From: an uncultured Eubacteriales bacterium
Lineage (GTDB): Bacteria; Bacillota; Clostridia; Peptostreptococcales; Anaerovoracaceae
DNA: 43,572 bases
Assembly (NCBI GenBank): GCA_900320285.1
Contig: ONRQ01000008.1
Span: 1 to 43,572 of the forward strand
Reading direction: 5' to 3'
The notes under the pieces were generated by a model. That model searched no databases. It saw nothing but the letters and a program-made list of their open reading frames with translations, and was not told where the DNA came from. The translations under genes and the position numbers were made by a program. Shown here one piece after another: positions 34,964 through 43,483 of this stretch (within the stretch, counting starts at the first letter, position 1; every line of letters starts with the position of its first letter).

Positions 34964-35626
34964 ATGAAAAAGAGAATTATTACTTTAATACTGGCACTCG
35001 TTATGCTGATGCCGCTCATGACACCTGCTGTCTATGCCGAGGATCTTCTTGAGAGCAAAGCTGTCTATTATACTGAAGAATCCGACTATATAGACGGAGA
35101 CTGCATACTGACGGCTACAAGGATGATGATCCGCAGAGCTTCAATAATGCGTAATAAAACCGACTGGTCAACGATCACGAACGCATCGCTGCGTCCTCAG
35201 GCTACGACCGATGGACTGCTGCTGTACAGTTTTTGCTACGACTCGGGAGAAACAGAGTACAGCATTACCAGCAGTCACTTTACAGGAGAGGGCAGTCAGG
35301 CAAGGATAGCTGAGTTCGAACGCCTGCTGGAAGAGCATCCGGAAGGAATAGTTGTGTGGGGAATCAATGCTGCCAGCACGGGAACACACGGAGTACTTGT
35401 GGTGAAAGTAGAGAATGGGGAAGTCTATGCAATGGATTCATCCCACAATATGGGAATGTTCAAAGATGGAATCCAGAAATGGTCGGATACTACCATGCTG
35501 GACCCGAGCCTGGTAACGGATTACTGGTACATAAGCGATATCACTCCGGACGAAAAAGAGCAAAAGGTTGAGGTTCACAACACTCCTTATTTCAATACGT
35601 TAAGGTATCGCATAACATGTGTTTAG
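34964..35626 (+). CDS. Secreted papain/C39-like cysteine-protease-fold protein (copy 1)
   Basis: A 220-residue protein with a signal peptide (1-25, VYA). The mature part has the order Cys47 (DGDCILTATRMM), His142 (TGTHGVLVVK) and Asp158 (YAMDSS), as expected for a papain-fold/C39-like catalytic triad. Whether it is a protease, amidase or inactive cannot be told. AAAGGAGG lies 9 bases upstream of ATG 34964; an earlier in-frame start at 34916 would precede the signal peptide. The next gene is a paralog. Confidence 0.7.
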   Translation: MKKRIITLILALVMLMPLMTPAVYAEDLLESKAVYYTEESDYIDGDCILTATRMMIRRASIMRNKTDWSTITNASLRPQATTDGLLLYSFCYDSGETEYSITSSHFTGEGSQARIAEFERLLEEHPEGIVVWGINAASTGTHGVLVVKVENGEVYAMDSSHNMGMFKDGIQKWSDTTMLDPSLVTDYWYISDITPDEKEQKVEVHNTPYFNTLRYRITCV

Positions 35627-35683
35627 GTCAGTTTACATGCCTCTGATGTGAAGTTATCCTTTATAATGCGGAGGAATCTGACC

Positions 35684-36622
35684 ATGAAAAAAAGAATAGC
35701 AGCATTACTTGTAACACTTGCACTCGTCATCACTGCCATGCCGCTTACTGCGTATGCAGCAGCGACACCGCTGGAGGACAAGGCCGTTTACTATACCCCG
35801 GCTTCGGATTATAAAAGCGGAGACTGTATTCTTACGGCAACAAAAATGATGATAAGGCGGGCATTAATAATAAAGAATGGCGGAGACTGGTCAAGAATCA
35901 CCAACTCATCCATACGCAGACCGGCCACTATTTCCGGGCTGCTCAGAAACAGCTTCAGGGTGGAAGCTGATGGCCTGGTATATATAGTCAACAGCGGCCT
36001 GTTTACCGGAAAGGGTGATGCTGCGAGGATACAGGAATTTGATATGCTGCTGAAAACACACCCTGAAGGGATCGTTGTTCACGGTACCAATGCTGCAAGT
36101 TCGGGGACACATGGAGTCCTGGTAGTTAAGGTGCAGAATGGGGTCCCTTATGCTGCCGACTCATCGCGCAACACCGGGCTGTATAATAAAGGAATACAGA
36201 AGTGGGAAGACACAACGATGCTGAAACCCGGTAAAGTAACAAAATACTGGTATATAAGTGAAATAAGTGCTTCCGGTGCAGCTCAGGCAAACAGCACTTC
36301 AAACGCGGAGAAAACGAGCACTCTTGGTATAAGATCGCTCAGAGCTCCGGACAAAATAAAGCAGGGAAAGAAATTCTCCATAAGAGGGAAGGTTAAATCA
36401 AACAAAAAAATAAAGAAGGTGACGGTCAGAGTGCTTGACAGTAATGGCAGCAAAGTCTTTTCAGTTACGAAAAAACCTAATTCGAAATCATATAACATAA
36501 AGAAAGTGGATAAGAAGATCAAATTCGGCAAACTGAAGAAGGGATCGTACACTTTCCAGGTAATAGCGACGGACAGCGTCCAGAAACTGAAGCTGGTGAA
36601 CAGACAATTCTCTGTGATATAA
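35684..36622 (+). CDS. Secreted papain/C39-like protein with basic beta-sandwich tail (copy 2)
   Basis: A 312-residue paralog of the preceding gene: signal peptide 1-26, Cys48 (GDCILTATKMM), His143 (GTHGVLVVK) and Asp159 (YAADSS), about 55-60 percent alike by eye. It adds a Lys-rich C-terminal domain (about 215-312, IKQGKKFSIRGKVKSNKK) that looks like an Ig-type cell-wall or polymer-binding fold. ATG 35684 has GGAGG 9 bases upstream. The pair suggests duplication followed by gain, or loss, of the wall-binding part. Confidence 0.7.
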   Translation: MKKRIAALLVTLALVITAMPLTAYAAATPLEDKAVYYTPASDYKSGDCILTATKMMIRRALIIKNGGDWSRITNSSIRRPATISGLLRNSFRVEADGLVYIVNSGLFTGKGDAARIQEFDMLLKTHPEGIVVHGTNAASSGTHGVLVVKVQNGVPYAADSSRNTGLYNKGIQKWEDTTMLKPGKVTKYWYISEISASGAAQANSTSNAEKTSTLGIRSLRAPDKIKQGKKFSIRGKVKSNKKIKKVTVRVLDSNGSKVFSVTKKPNSKSYNIKKVDKKIKFGKLKKGSYTFQVIATDSVQKLKLVNRQFSVI

Positions 36623-36657
36623 AGCGGTGTTTATATTTACTCCACAATATACAGAAA

Positions 36658-36688
36658 AAGAACGGCGGCCGGTGGCCGTCGTTCTTTT
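36658..36688. terminator. Bidirectional terminator
   Basis: AAGAACGGCGGCC pairs with GGCCGTCGTTCTT (one G-U), with T on the right and A on the left, between convergent genes. Confidence 0.88.
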
Positions 36689-36708
36689 GTTTAATAACAA
36701 ATCCGGTT

Positions 36709-38019
36709 TTATTTGGCGATGTAACGGGACTCGATATAGTATCTCTTCTCGTTTGCTTCACCCATCGAGAATGTCTTTCTAGGAAGTGCTCCGTCTGCTG
36801 CTACAGCAGGGAAGAGCATGAACTTATCCATCGGCGGAAGCATGAATCCTGCGTTGCCGTCCCTTACTGACAGCTTCTCAACTGCCGCTGTGCCGTGAAT
36901 ATAGTCGATATCGCAGACTTTTTCCTCTTTGACCATAATATCAAGGGCTGCCTGCAGAGCGCCTACCTCAAGCTTGTTTTCAGGCTCCTCGATGATGATC
37001 TTGCCTCTCTGAGCGCCTGTGATATATGGGATCTCAAATGCGCCTTCAGGAACAGCTGCATCAGCATCAGCGAGATATGCTTTGCCGTTAAGCTTGTTGA
37101 GGTGATCTACAAGCTTGTTTACGAGGTCCATTCCCGACTGACCCTGGTTAGCGAAGATGACTCTGTGGATAGGCTCGAATACGATACCATCATCGTGGAT
37201 GTTTTCGATTTCGCAGAGAGCGTATCTTGCAGGATGTCCTTCGATCTCCTCAGGAGAGAGTGTCTTCTTGATGTTTTCCCATGCAGTCTTTGCTGTAGCA
37301 AGAGAGTGGTTGCCGTCTCCCATAGCCTGGAAGATAACATGGCCGGCACCATATTTCTCTTCAGCTTTGTCGTAAAGTACCGAAAGGGCTTCCTTTGCAC
37401 CTTCAAGGTTTTTCTCTTCGATGAAGCAGCCTGTGATATGTCCGCCATCCATCATGAGATCTGTATCGTAGATAACTTCTTTCGGAGCATCAACGAGAGG
37501 CTCGATAACCGACTTGTCAGGGTCATCGATCAGGATAAGAATGTGAGGCATCTCGATAGGGGCGTCTCCTCTGATTCTCAGACGAGGCGGTATACGTTCT
37601 ACTACTGTGCCTTCGGTTGCTCTTGTGAGTGATGTCGATCCCTTGTTGAAGTCATATGCTTCGAGGTCTGTGGCGATTACGAGACCCAGGCGGGAACGTC
37701 CTTCAGCTGTTCTCTTAATGAGCATGCAGCCGGGAGCCATCTTTCTGAGAGTACCGTCTTCAAGATACTTGTCCATGGTTGCACGGATGTCTTTGATCCT
37801 TTCAGCTTCACCCGGTTTGTCGAGATAAAGCTCAGGAAGCATCAGTCTGAGAGTCGAAGGTGCATCACCTACGATCTCCTCGACCTTGTCCCAGTACTCA
37901 GGCTCTGAAGTGAACTGGTCGCATGCTACGACAGCCCATTTGAAGTAGTCGGTGCCTTCCTTAGGCAGCATGATTTCAGGGACGTGAAGACCAAATTTGC
38001 TCCAATCATATTTTGACAT
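36709..38019 (-). CDS. DUF1015 family protein
   Basis: A 436-residue cytoplasmic protein of the DUF1015 family, recognisable by AVVACDQFTSEPEYW near the start and the AMGDGNHSLATAKTAWE core, which resembles a nucleotide or kinase-like active loop. The family is common in Firmicutes and often sits near serine-pathway genes; here it diverges from an aminotransferase, but its reaction is not established. GGAGG lies about 7-8 bases upstream of ATG. Confidence 0.88.
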   Translation of the reverse strand: MSKYDWSKFGLHVPEIMLPKEGTDYFKWAVVACDQFTSEPEYWDKVEEIVGDAPSTLRLMLPELYLDKPGEAERIKDIRATMDKYLEDGTLRKMAPGCMLIKRTAEGRSRLGLVIATDLEAYDFNKGSTSLTRATEGTVVERIPPRLRIRGDAPIEMPHILILIDDPDKSVIEPLVDAPKEVIYDTDLMMDGGHITGCFIEEKNLEGAKEALSVLYDKAEEKYGAGHVIFQAMGDGNHSLATAKTAWENIKKTLSPEEIEGHPARYALCEIENIHDDGIVFEPIHRVIFANQGQSGMDLVNKLVDHLNKLNGKAYLADADAAVPEGAFEIPYITGAQRGKIIIEEPENKLEVGALQAALDIMVKEEKVCDIDYIHGTAAVEKLSVRDGNAGFMLPPMDKFMLFPAVAADGALPRKTFSMGEANEKRYYIESRYIAK

Positions 38020-38141
38020 AGGTATTCCTCCAAATTAAATGAAACAATAGGGTAACAGACGCTCGGAATCATAAAAAATGAGCGCTGTTTGTTAATCTAA
38101 TTATCGAACAAAAATGGGCTTTTTGCAAGTTCATATATGAT

Positions 38142-38147
38142 ACAATT
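38142..38147 (+). promoter_or_regulatory. Extended -10 promoter for the 38219 aminotransferase
   Basis: TGATACAAT (TG-N-TACAAT) in the divergent gap; the -35 region is weak. Confidence 0.5.
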
Positions 38148-38218
38148 AATACAGGAAAAGGGCATTCAGGTGCTTACATATAAACTTTATTTATGCTTTT
38201 GCTTAGGAGGTTTTTTCG

Positions 38219-39418
38219 ATGATTTCAAAAGCAATGGAGCCTTTCCTCGCCGGCAGTTCCCAGATAAGGGCAATGTTTGAGGAAGGCAAAAAAATGGCTA
38301 AAGTATACGGCGAAGAAAACGTTTATGATTTCAGTATCGGCAATCCGGGACTGAAGCCGCCTCAGGAGGTTTTTGATGCTATAGATGAGATCAACCATAA
38401 GCTGGATCCACTTTTCGTGCATGGTTATCCTTCAAATGCAGGATATGAATCGACCAGAAAGGCCATAGCTGACGACCTTAATGAAAGGGCAGGCGGAGAT
38501 TTTTTCGACGTTGACCATATAATCATGTCATGCGGAGCTGCGTACTCCATAAACATGATCAACAAGTGCATCTTTGATCCGGGAGACAAACTGGTCGTAT
38601 TTGCTCCATACTTCGTAGAATACGGCAACTGGGCACGCAACTGGGGAGCTGATACCATAGTGGTACCGGCAAATGAAGAACTGGGCTTTGATCCCGACGC
38701 GGAAGCACTGAGGGAGCTGCTTGTCCCTGAGGTAAAGGGCGTTATGCTAAACAACCCTAACAATCCTACAGGTAAGATTTATTCCAGAGAAGCCCTGGAC
38801 AAGGTAGCGGATGTACTCAGGGAAGCAGAAGAGAAGTTCGGACATACAATCTATCTTATCTGCGATGAACCATACAGGGAACTCGTTTATACCGATCAGG
38901 AAGTACCGTTCCCGGGCGACTATTACGCAGATTCGCTGATTGCATATTCGTGGTCAAAATCACTGTCTATGCCGGGCGACCGTATCGGCTACGTAGCTGT
39001 TCCTAAATGTGCTGAGGGACATGATGAACTGGCAGCTGCTCTGGTCGTGGCAGGCAGGGTTCTGGGAGGCACAAATGCTCCTACGATACAGGAACTCATA
39101 GTAGAAAGATGCCTGAAGTGCAGATCAGATCTGGACTACTACAAGATGAACGCTAAGGATCTCTACGAGATCGTTACGGGAGCCGGACTGGAAGCACTTT
39201 ATCCTCAGGGAGCCTTCTACATGTGGATCAAGTCTCCTGTACAGGATGAGCGTGAATTCGTACAGGCAGCCAAGGAGGAACGGATACTCATAACTCCGGG
39301 GAGCGCATTCAATGGACCGGGATGGGTAAGAGCTTCATTTTGCGGAAAGAATTCAACCATCCTGAGATCAAAGGAATCATGGATGAATCTTGGGAAGAGA
39401 TTTGGACTGATCAAATAA
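38219..39418 (+). CDS. PLP-dependent class I/II aminotransferase (paralog 2)
   Basis: A 399-residue fold-type I aminotransferase, paralog of the gene at 17168-18361. Key motifs are SIGNPGLKPPQEV, LNNPNNPTGKIYS, CDEPYRELVY and YSWSKSLSMPGDRIGY with the PLP lysine. The substrate is likely an amino acid of the aspartate/alanine/aromatic group, not fixed by sequence. AGGAGG stands 9 bases before ATG 38219. It ends at a bidirectional terminator. Confidence 0.88.
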   Translation: MISKAMEPFLAGSSQIRAMFEEGKKMAKVYGEENVYDFSIGNPGLKPPQEVFDAIDEINHKLDPLFVHGYPSNAGYESTRKAIADDLNERAGGDFFDVDHIIMSCGAAYSINMINKCIFDPGDKLVVFAPYFVEYGNWARNWGADTIVVPANEELGFDPDAEALRELLVPEVKGVMLNNPNNPTGKIYSREALDKVADVLREAEEKFGHTIYLICDEPYRELVYTDQEVPFPGDYYADSLIAYSWSKSLSMPGDRIGYVAVPKCAEGHDELAAALVVAGRVLGGTNAPTIQELIVERCLKCRSDLDYYKMNAKDLYEIVTGAGLEALYPQGAFYMWIKSPVQDEREFVQAAKEERILITPGSAFNGPGWVRASFCGKNSTILRSKESWMNLGKRFGLIK

Positions 39419-39463
39419 TATAAATTACACTTTACGTATCTTGCGAATATATATGATACATTT

Positions 39464-39506
39464 AAAACACGCTTCTGACAGATAATCTGTACAGAAGCGT
39501 GTTTTT
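39464..39506. terminator. Bidirectional terminator, branched hairpin
   Basis: AAAACACGCTTCTG pairs with CAGAAGCGTGTTTT, with an inner AGAT/ATCT stem, between convergent aminotransferase and butyrate kinase genes. Confidence 0.9.
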
Positions 39507-39539
39507 ATTTGCCATTCGGTTTCTTTATATCGATACAAA

Positions 39540-40679
39540 CTAACGCGCAGGAACAGTACCCGGCTTCACTCCCGGAACGATGCTGATCCGGTCTTCGGCT
39601 GAAGCTGCTATTTCACCGAAGTCCTGCAGCTTTTCTTCGCCTCTGAGGACTCTCAGACAGCCTGCAGCCAGAGCTTCCATCTCGAACTCACCAGGCATGA
39701 TCTCAACAGGGCATATAAATTCGACATGTTCTTTTATATATTCCGAAACGTACTTAGAATAAGAGATACCACCTGTCAGGATAATGCGGTCTACTTTGCC
39801 GCATACAGTAGCAGCGAGTTTTGCAATATCCTTTGCAACAGTAAGACACATTGCTTCATATACGATAGCGGCATACTTGTCTCCTTCAGCGATCATCTTT
39901 TCTACATCGCGGGCATCTGCTGTACCTAAATGAGCAATCAGACCGCCTTTGCCGTGGAAGAGCTTCATTGCTTCTTTATATGAATACTTTCCGCTGTAGC
40001 AGAGGTCCACAAGACGTTTTGCGCTTACACCGCCGCCTCTTTCAGGAGTGAAGTTCCCTTCGTCATCATTCACGCTGTCAATATTGACGCCATCTTTATA
40101 AAGTCTGACCGAGCTGCCTCCGCCAAGATGTGCAACAATGAATGTGCACTCATCGAAATTCTTCCCCAGCTTTTCTTCGGCACACTTGATGGCCATCGCT
40201 CTTGTGTTTAGGGTATGGCCTACGGTGAAGTGAGGTAATTCAGGCACTCCGCTGACCCTTGCTACAGGCATCTTTTCATCTGTCCCTATAGCGTCATAAA
40301 TGCATACAGGGATACCAAACTCCTTGTTAAGGTCAAAAGCTATCATGCTTCCGATTAGCGAGGGATGCTTTGCGAGATCCTCAGGCCTGGTCAGAAAGTC
40401 GATCATGGCCTGGTCAATTCCTATAGCTCCATGAGGGCAAGGGACGATGTTTCCGCCTCTTGATACAGCTGCTGTCAGCGATTCTATGCTTACGCCGTTT
40501 GCTTTCAGTGATTCTTTGATTTTGTCATATCTGAACTCATACTGTTCAGTTACATCTCCAAAAGGAGCAAGCTCTTCTGTTGAGTGACGTATAGTATCGT
40601 TAAATACTTCCTTGTCATCGTCATAGACTGCGATCTTGCTCGAAGTGGAACCAAGGTTCATTACAAGTATTCTCTCCAT
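39540..40679 (-). CDS. buk: Butyrate kinase
   Basis: A 379-residue acetokinase-family enzyme converting butyryl phosphate and ADP to butyrate and ATP. It opens MERILVMNLGSTSSKIAVY, has GHTLNTRAMA, VAHLGGGSSVRLY, FTPERGGGVSAKRLVDLCYSG and ILTGGISYSKYV. ATG 40679 is set by GGAGG 9 bases upstream; the open frame runs 19 codons further but without a site. The C-terminus is some 20 residues longer than usual. No ptb gene lies next to it; it may act on branched-chain acyl phosphates as well. Confidence 0.93.
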   Translation of the reverse strand: MERILVMNLGSTSSKIAVYDDDKEVFNDTIRHSTEELAPFGDVTEQYEFRYDKIKESLKANGVSIESLTAAVSRGGNIVPCPHGAIGIDQAMIDFLTRPEDLAKHPSLIGSMIAFDLNKEFGIPVCIYDAIGTDEKMPVARVSGVPELPHFTVGHTLNTRAMAIKCAEEKLGKNFDECTFIVAHLGGGSSVRLYKDGVNIDSVNDDEGNFTPERGGGVSAKRLVDLCYSGKYSYKEAMKLFHGKGGLIAHLGTADARDVEKMIAEGDKYAAIVYEAMCLTVAKDIAKLAATVCGKVDRIILTGGISYSKYVSEYIKEHVEFICPVEIMPGEFEMEALAAGCLRVLRGEEKLQDFGEIAASAEDRISIVPGVKPGTVPAR

Positions 40680-40753
40680 GCCTGTTTTTCCTCCAAAATA
40701 GGTTAAAATTCTCAAACTACCAGTAAATTGTATCATAATCTTTATAAAAAAAT

Positions 40754-40779
40754 GTGAGCCGTTTATGAAAACAGCTCAC
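40754..40779 (-). terminator. Terminator of the uracil permease gene
   Basis: On the minus strand GTGAGCTGTTT pairs with AAACGGCTCAC and is followed by a run of T (A-run at 40746-40752 on the plus strand). Confidence 0.88.
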
Positions 40780-40800
40780 GCTTTGTTTATATGCTTTATG

Positions 40801-42132
40801 TTATCTCGTAGAGGAAAATGTTTTCAGCAACTCCTGTTCCTCATCAACTTCATCATACTCATTTGTGAGTTTGAATTTGTCAAGCAGATACATGATGAGT
40901 CCGAGCAGCATGCCTACTACAGCAGCAAGGCTCATTCCCTTGAGCTGGACCTGTCCGAGGTTGATTGCGATCCCGGAGAGTCCGACTACAAATACTACTG
41001 AAGTCATTGCAAGGTTTTTTGCCTTGGAGTAATCGATCTTTGAGTCTACCATGAGTCTGATACCGGAAGCTCCGATCATTCCGTAGAGAAGGAAGCTTAC
41101 GCCGCCCATAACAGGACCCGGTATGGTCTGAATAAGTGCGGAAGCTTTGCCTATGAACGAGAGAAGTATAGAGAACGCAGCGGCTCCGCCGATGACCCAG
41201 ACGCTGTATACTTTTGTGATCGCCATGACTCCGATATTCTCGCCGTAAGTTGTAGTAGGGCAGGATCCGCAGAATCCGGAAAGAGCTGTCGAAAATCCGT
41301 CAGCAAACATGGATCTGTGGAGACCCGGATCCTTGAGAAGATCTTTTCCGACAACTTCAGAAGTGACTACCTGATGTCCTATGTGCTCGGATACGACTAC
41401 AAGTGTGGCAGGGATAATGACTGCAATGGCCTGTGCGCTCCACTTAGGAGTCTGGAATGCAGGGAGTTCAAATACGCTTGCGCTTCCGACTGAACTGAAG
41501 TCAACAAGTCCGAAAATAAGGGCGAGCACATAGCCTGCTATGATAGCGATCAGAATGGCGATGGCGCTTGCGAATCCCCTGTAGAGTACTCCTCCGAATA
41601 TGGCCAGAAGCAGTGTTACCAGAAATACGATCAGCACTTTCGGGTCAAGATTTTCGACCATCGATCCGTCACTGTTGAGGATTCCGGCAGTCTGAGCAGC
41701 GCTTCCTGCGAGTTCAAGTCCGATAAGCGCGACTATAGGGCCCATCGCGGCAGGAGGCAGGATGGCATCGATCCATCTGGTCCCGACAAACTTGATGATA
41801 CCCGCAACAAGGCACATCAGCAGACCTGTAACTACGAAACCGCCGAGCGCGTATCTGTAGCCGAGATCAGGCTGCGATATGACTATCAGGGCAGGTGATA
41901 TGAATGCGAATGATGATCCAAGATAGGCAGGTGCTCCGCCCCTGGTTACAAAAATAAAGATAAGTGTTCCTATGCCGTTCATGAGGAGGGCAATGGAAGG
42001 ACTTATCCCGAGAATGTAAGGAACGAGTACCGAGGCACTGAACATAGCGAATGTGTGCTGGATGGAGAGCGGAATACCTTTACTCAGAGGCACTTTCTCC
42101 TGGATCTGAATGATCTGTCTTTTACTAGCCAT
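40801..42132 (-). CDS. uraA: Uracil permease (NCS2 family)
   Basis: A 443-residue nucleobase/cation symporter-2 protein with about 14 membrane segments. It carries the UraA signatures SIQHTFAMFSASVLVPYILG, the TM8 EHIGHQVV segment and SCPTTTYGENIGVMAITKVYS. It imports uracil with H+. It has its own terminator at 40754 and diverges from selD across a 131-base gap in which no PyrR attenuator was recognised. AAAGAGAG precedes the ATG. Confidence 0.93.
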   Translation of the reverse strand: MASKRQIIQIQEKVPLSKGIPLSIQHTFAMFSASVLVPYILGISPSIALLMNGIGTLIFIFVTRGGAPAYLGSSFAFISPALIVISQPDLGYRYALGGFVVTGLLMCLVAGIIKFVGTRWIDAILPPAAMGPIVALIGLELAGSAAQTAGILNSDGSMVENLDPKVLIVFLVTLLLAIFGGVLYRGFASAIAILIAIIAGYVLALIFGLVDFSSVGSASVFELPAFQTPKWSAQAIAVIIPATLVVVSEHIGHQVVTSEVVGKDLLKDPGLHRSMFADGFSTALSGFCGSCPTTTYGENIGVMAITKVYSVWVIGGAAAFSILLSFIGKASALIQTIPGPVMGGVSFLLYGMIGASGIRLMVDSKIDYSKAKNLAMTSVVFVVGLSGIAINLGQVQLKGMSLAAVVGMLLGLIMYLLDKFKLTNEYDEVDEEQELLKTFSSTR

Positions 42133-42263
42133 AATTTCTCTCTTTCATTATAATGCCTGAATTTTCATTACGAAGATTATACAAACCTGACAAAGTGAAG
42201 ACAATAGAAAAAAACACAATATCTTGTATTAAAAAAAGATAAAAGGTGGTAATATACACATAT

Positions 42264-43427
42264 ATGGGTAAAGAGATAGACGATAAAATTTTACAGGAAG
42301 CAAAAGAGAAACTTGCTTGTCATATAGAGCCTCCTAAACCAAAGGCTCCTGATTTTGTTGACACTACAGGCAAAATTCTCCTTACGCAGATGACAACCGC
42401 GGGTGGTTGAGGCGCCAAAATAGGGCCGGGAGTCCTATCAAATATTCTGGCGAGTCTTCCGAAAATCAGCGACCCGCGTATTCTTGTCGGCTTTGAGAGC
42501 AGCGATGATGCCTGCGTCTACAAGCTGACTGATGATATAGCGATTATCAATACAGTGGATTTCTTCCCGCCTATAGTGGATGATCCTTACATGTTTGGAC
42601 AGATTGCTGCCGCGAATGCCCTGAGCGATGTATATGCTATGGGAGGGCAGCCTAAGCTGGCAATGAACCTGCTGACTTTCCCAAACGGAAAGCTTCCTCT
42701 GGATGCGGTCAAGGGCATACTCGAAGGCGGAAATGACAAGGTCTGCGAAGCAGGCGCCACAATAGTCGGCGGACACAGCATCGATGATAAGGAACCTAAG
42801 TACGGTCTTTCCGTAACAGGGTTCGCTCATCCGGACGACATACTAAGCAACAGTGCGAGCGCCGGAGATCTTCTTGTCATTACTAAGAAGATCGGTACAG
42901 GTGTGCTGACTACAGCTGCGAAGGTAGATCTTCTCACAGAAGAGGAAAACGCTGAGATAGAGGCTACCATGGCATTCCTCAACAAGTACGCATGGGAGGC
43001 AATGCAGGGGGTCAAAGTTGATGGCTGCACAGATATTACCGGATTCGGCCTCATGGGTCATGCTGCAGAGATGGCAAAAGCGGGCGGCGTAACGCTTGAG
43101 CTGTATAGCCATAAAGTGCCTATATTCCCGAGAGCTCTCGATATGGCTGCCATGGGAATAATACCGGCAGGTGCATACCGCAACATGGATTATGTGGGCG
43201 CTGAGGTAATGGAATTCCTTTCAAAGGATCCGAACCGGGATGCTGATCTGAGAGCACGCATAGACTGTCTGTATGACCCGCAGTCATCGGGTGGTCTCCT
43301 GATAGCTGTTAAGGAAAGCGAGATTCCAAGACTCACAGAACAGCTTGGCGAGAGGGGATGCGAGACGGATGTCATAGGATGCTTCAAGCCGGGTAACGGC
43401 AGGTATTCTGTAGAGATCCACGATTAG
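42264..43427 (+). CDS. selD: Selenide, water dikinase SelD containing selenocysteine
   Basis: A 387-residue enzyme making selenophosphate from selenide and ATP, the selenium donor for selenocysteine. The in-frame TGA at 42408-42410 is codon 49, inside GGUGAKIGPG, exactly where other SelD proteins have the catalytic Cys or Sec; the key lysine follows three residues on (K52), as in E. coli (C17, K20). The frame then runs unbroken through DDACVYKL, NTVDFFPPIVDDPYMFGQIAAANALSDVYAMGG and GGHSIDDKEPKYGL to the stop at 43427. The N-terminus is about 30 residues longer than usual. AAGGTGG is 14 bases before ATG, longer than ideal. Naive gene calling would miss the first 97 codons. Confidence 0.93.
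42411..42452 (+). promoter_or_regulatory. Bacterial SECIS-like hairpin after the selD UGA
   Basis: Directly after the TGA, CGCCA (42413-42417) pairs with TGGCG (42448-42452) and ATAGG (42420-42424) pairs with CCTAT (42434-42438), leaving a G-rich apical loop GCCGGGAGT. This fits the SelB-binding hairpin that recodes UGA. Confidence 0.75.
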
Positions 43428-43447
43428 ATCCCCAAAAGAGCAAATCT

Positions 43448-43480
43448 AAAACGGTGTTCCATATTGAGGAACACCGTTTT
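43448..43480 (+). terminator. Rho-independent terminator of selD
   Basis: A perfect 13-bp inverted repeat AAAACGGTGTTCC / GGAACACCGTTTT. A possible group II intron starts right after it. Confidence 0.92.
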
Positions 43481-43483
43481 GTA

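Noticed and set aside
35662-35667. TATAAT as promoter of the second secreted protein
   Set aside because: It lies only 17 bases before the start and its transcript would lose the ribosome binding site.
42400-42420. TGA in the selD frame as a frameshift or nonsense mutation
   Set aside because: It sits exactly at the SelD catalytic Cys/Sec site, both flanks are intact SelD sequence in one frame, and a SECIS-like hairpin follows.
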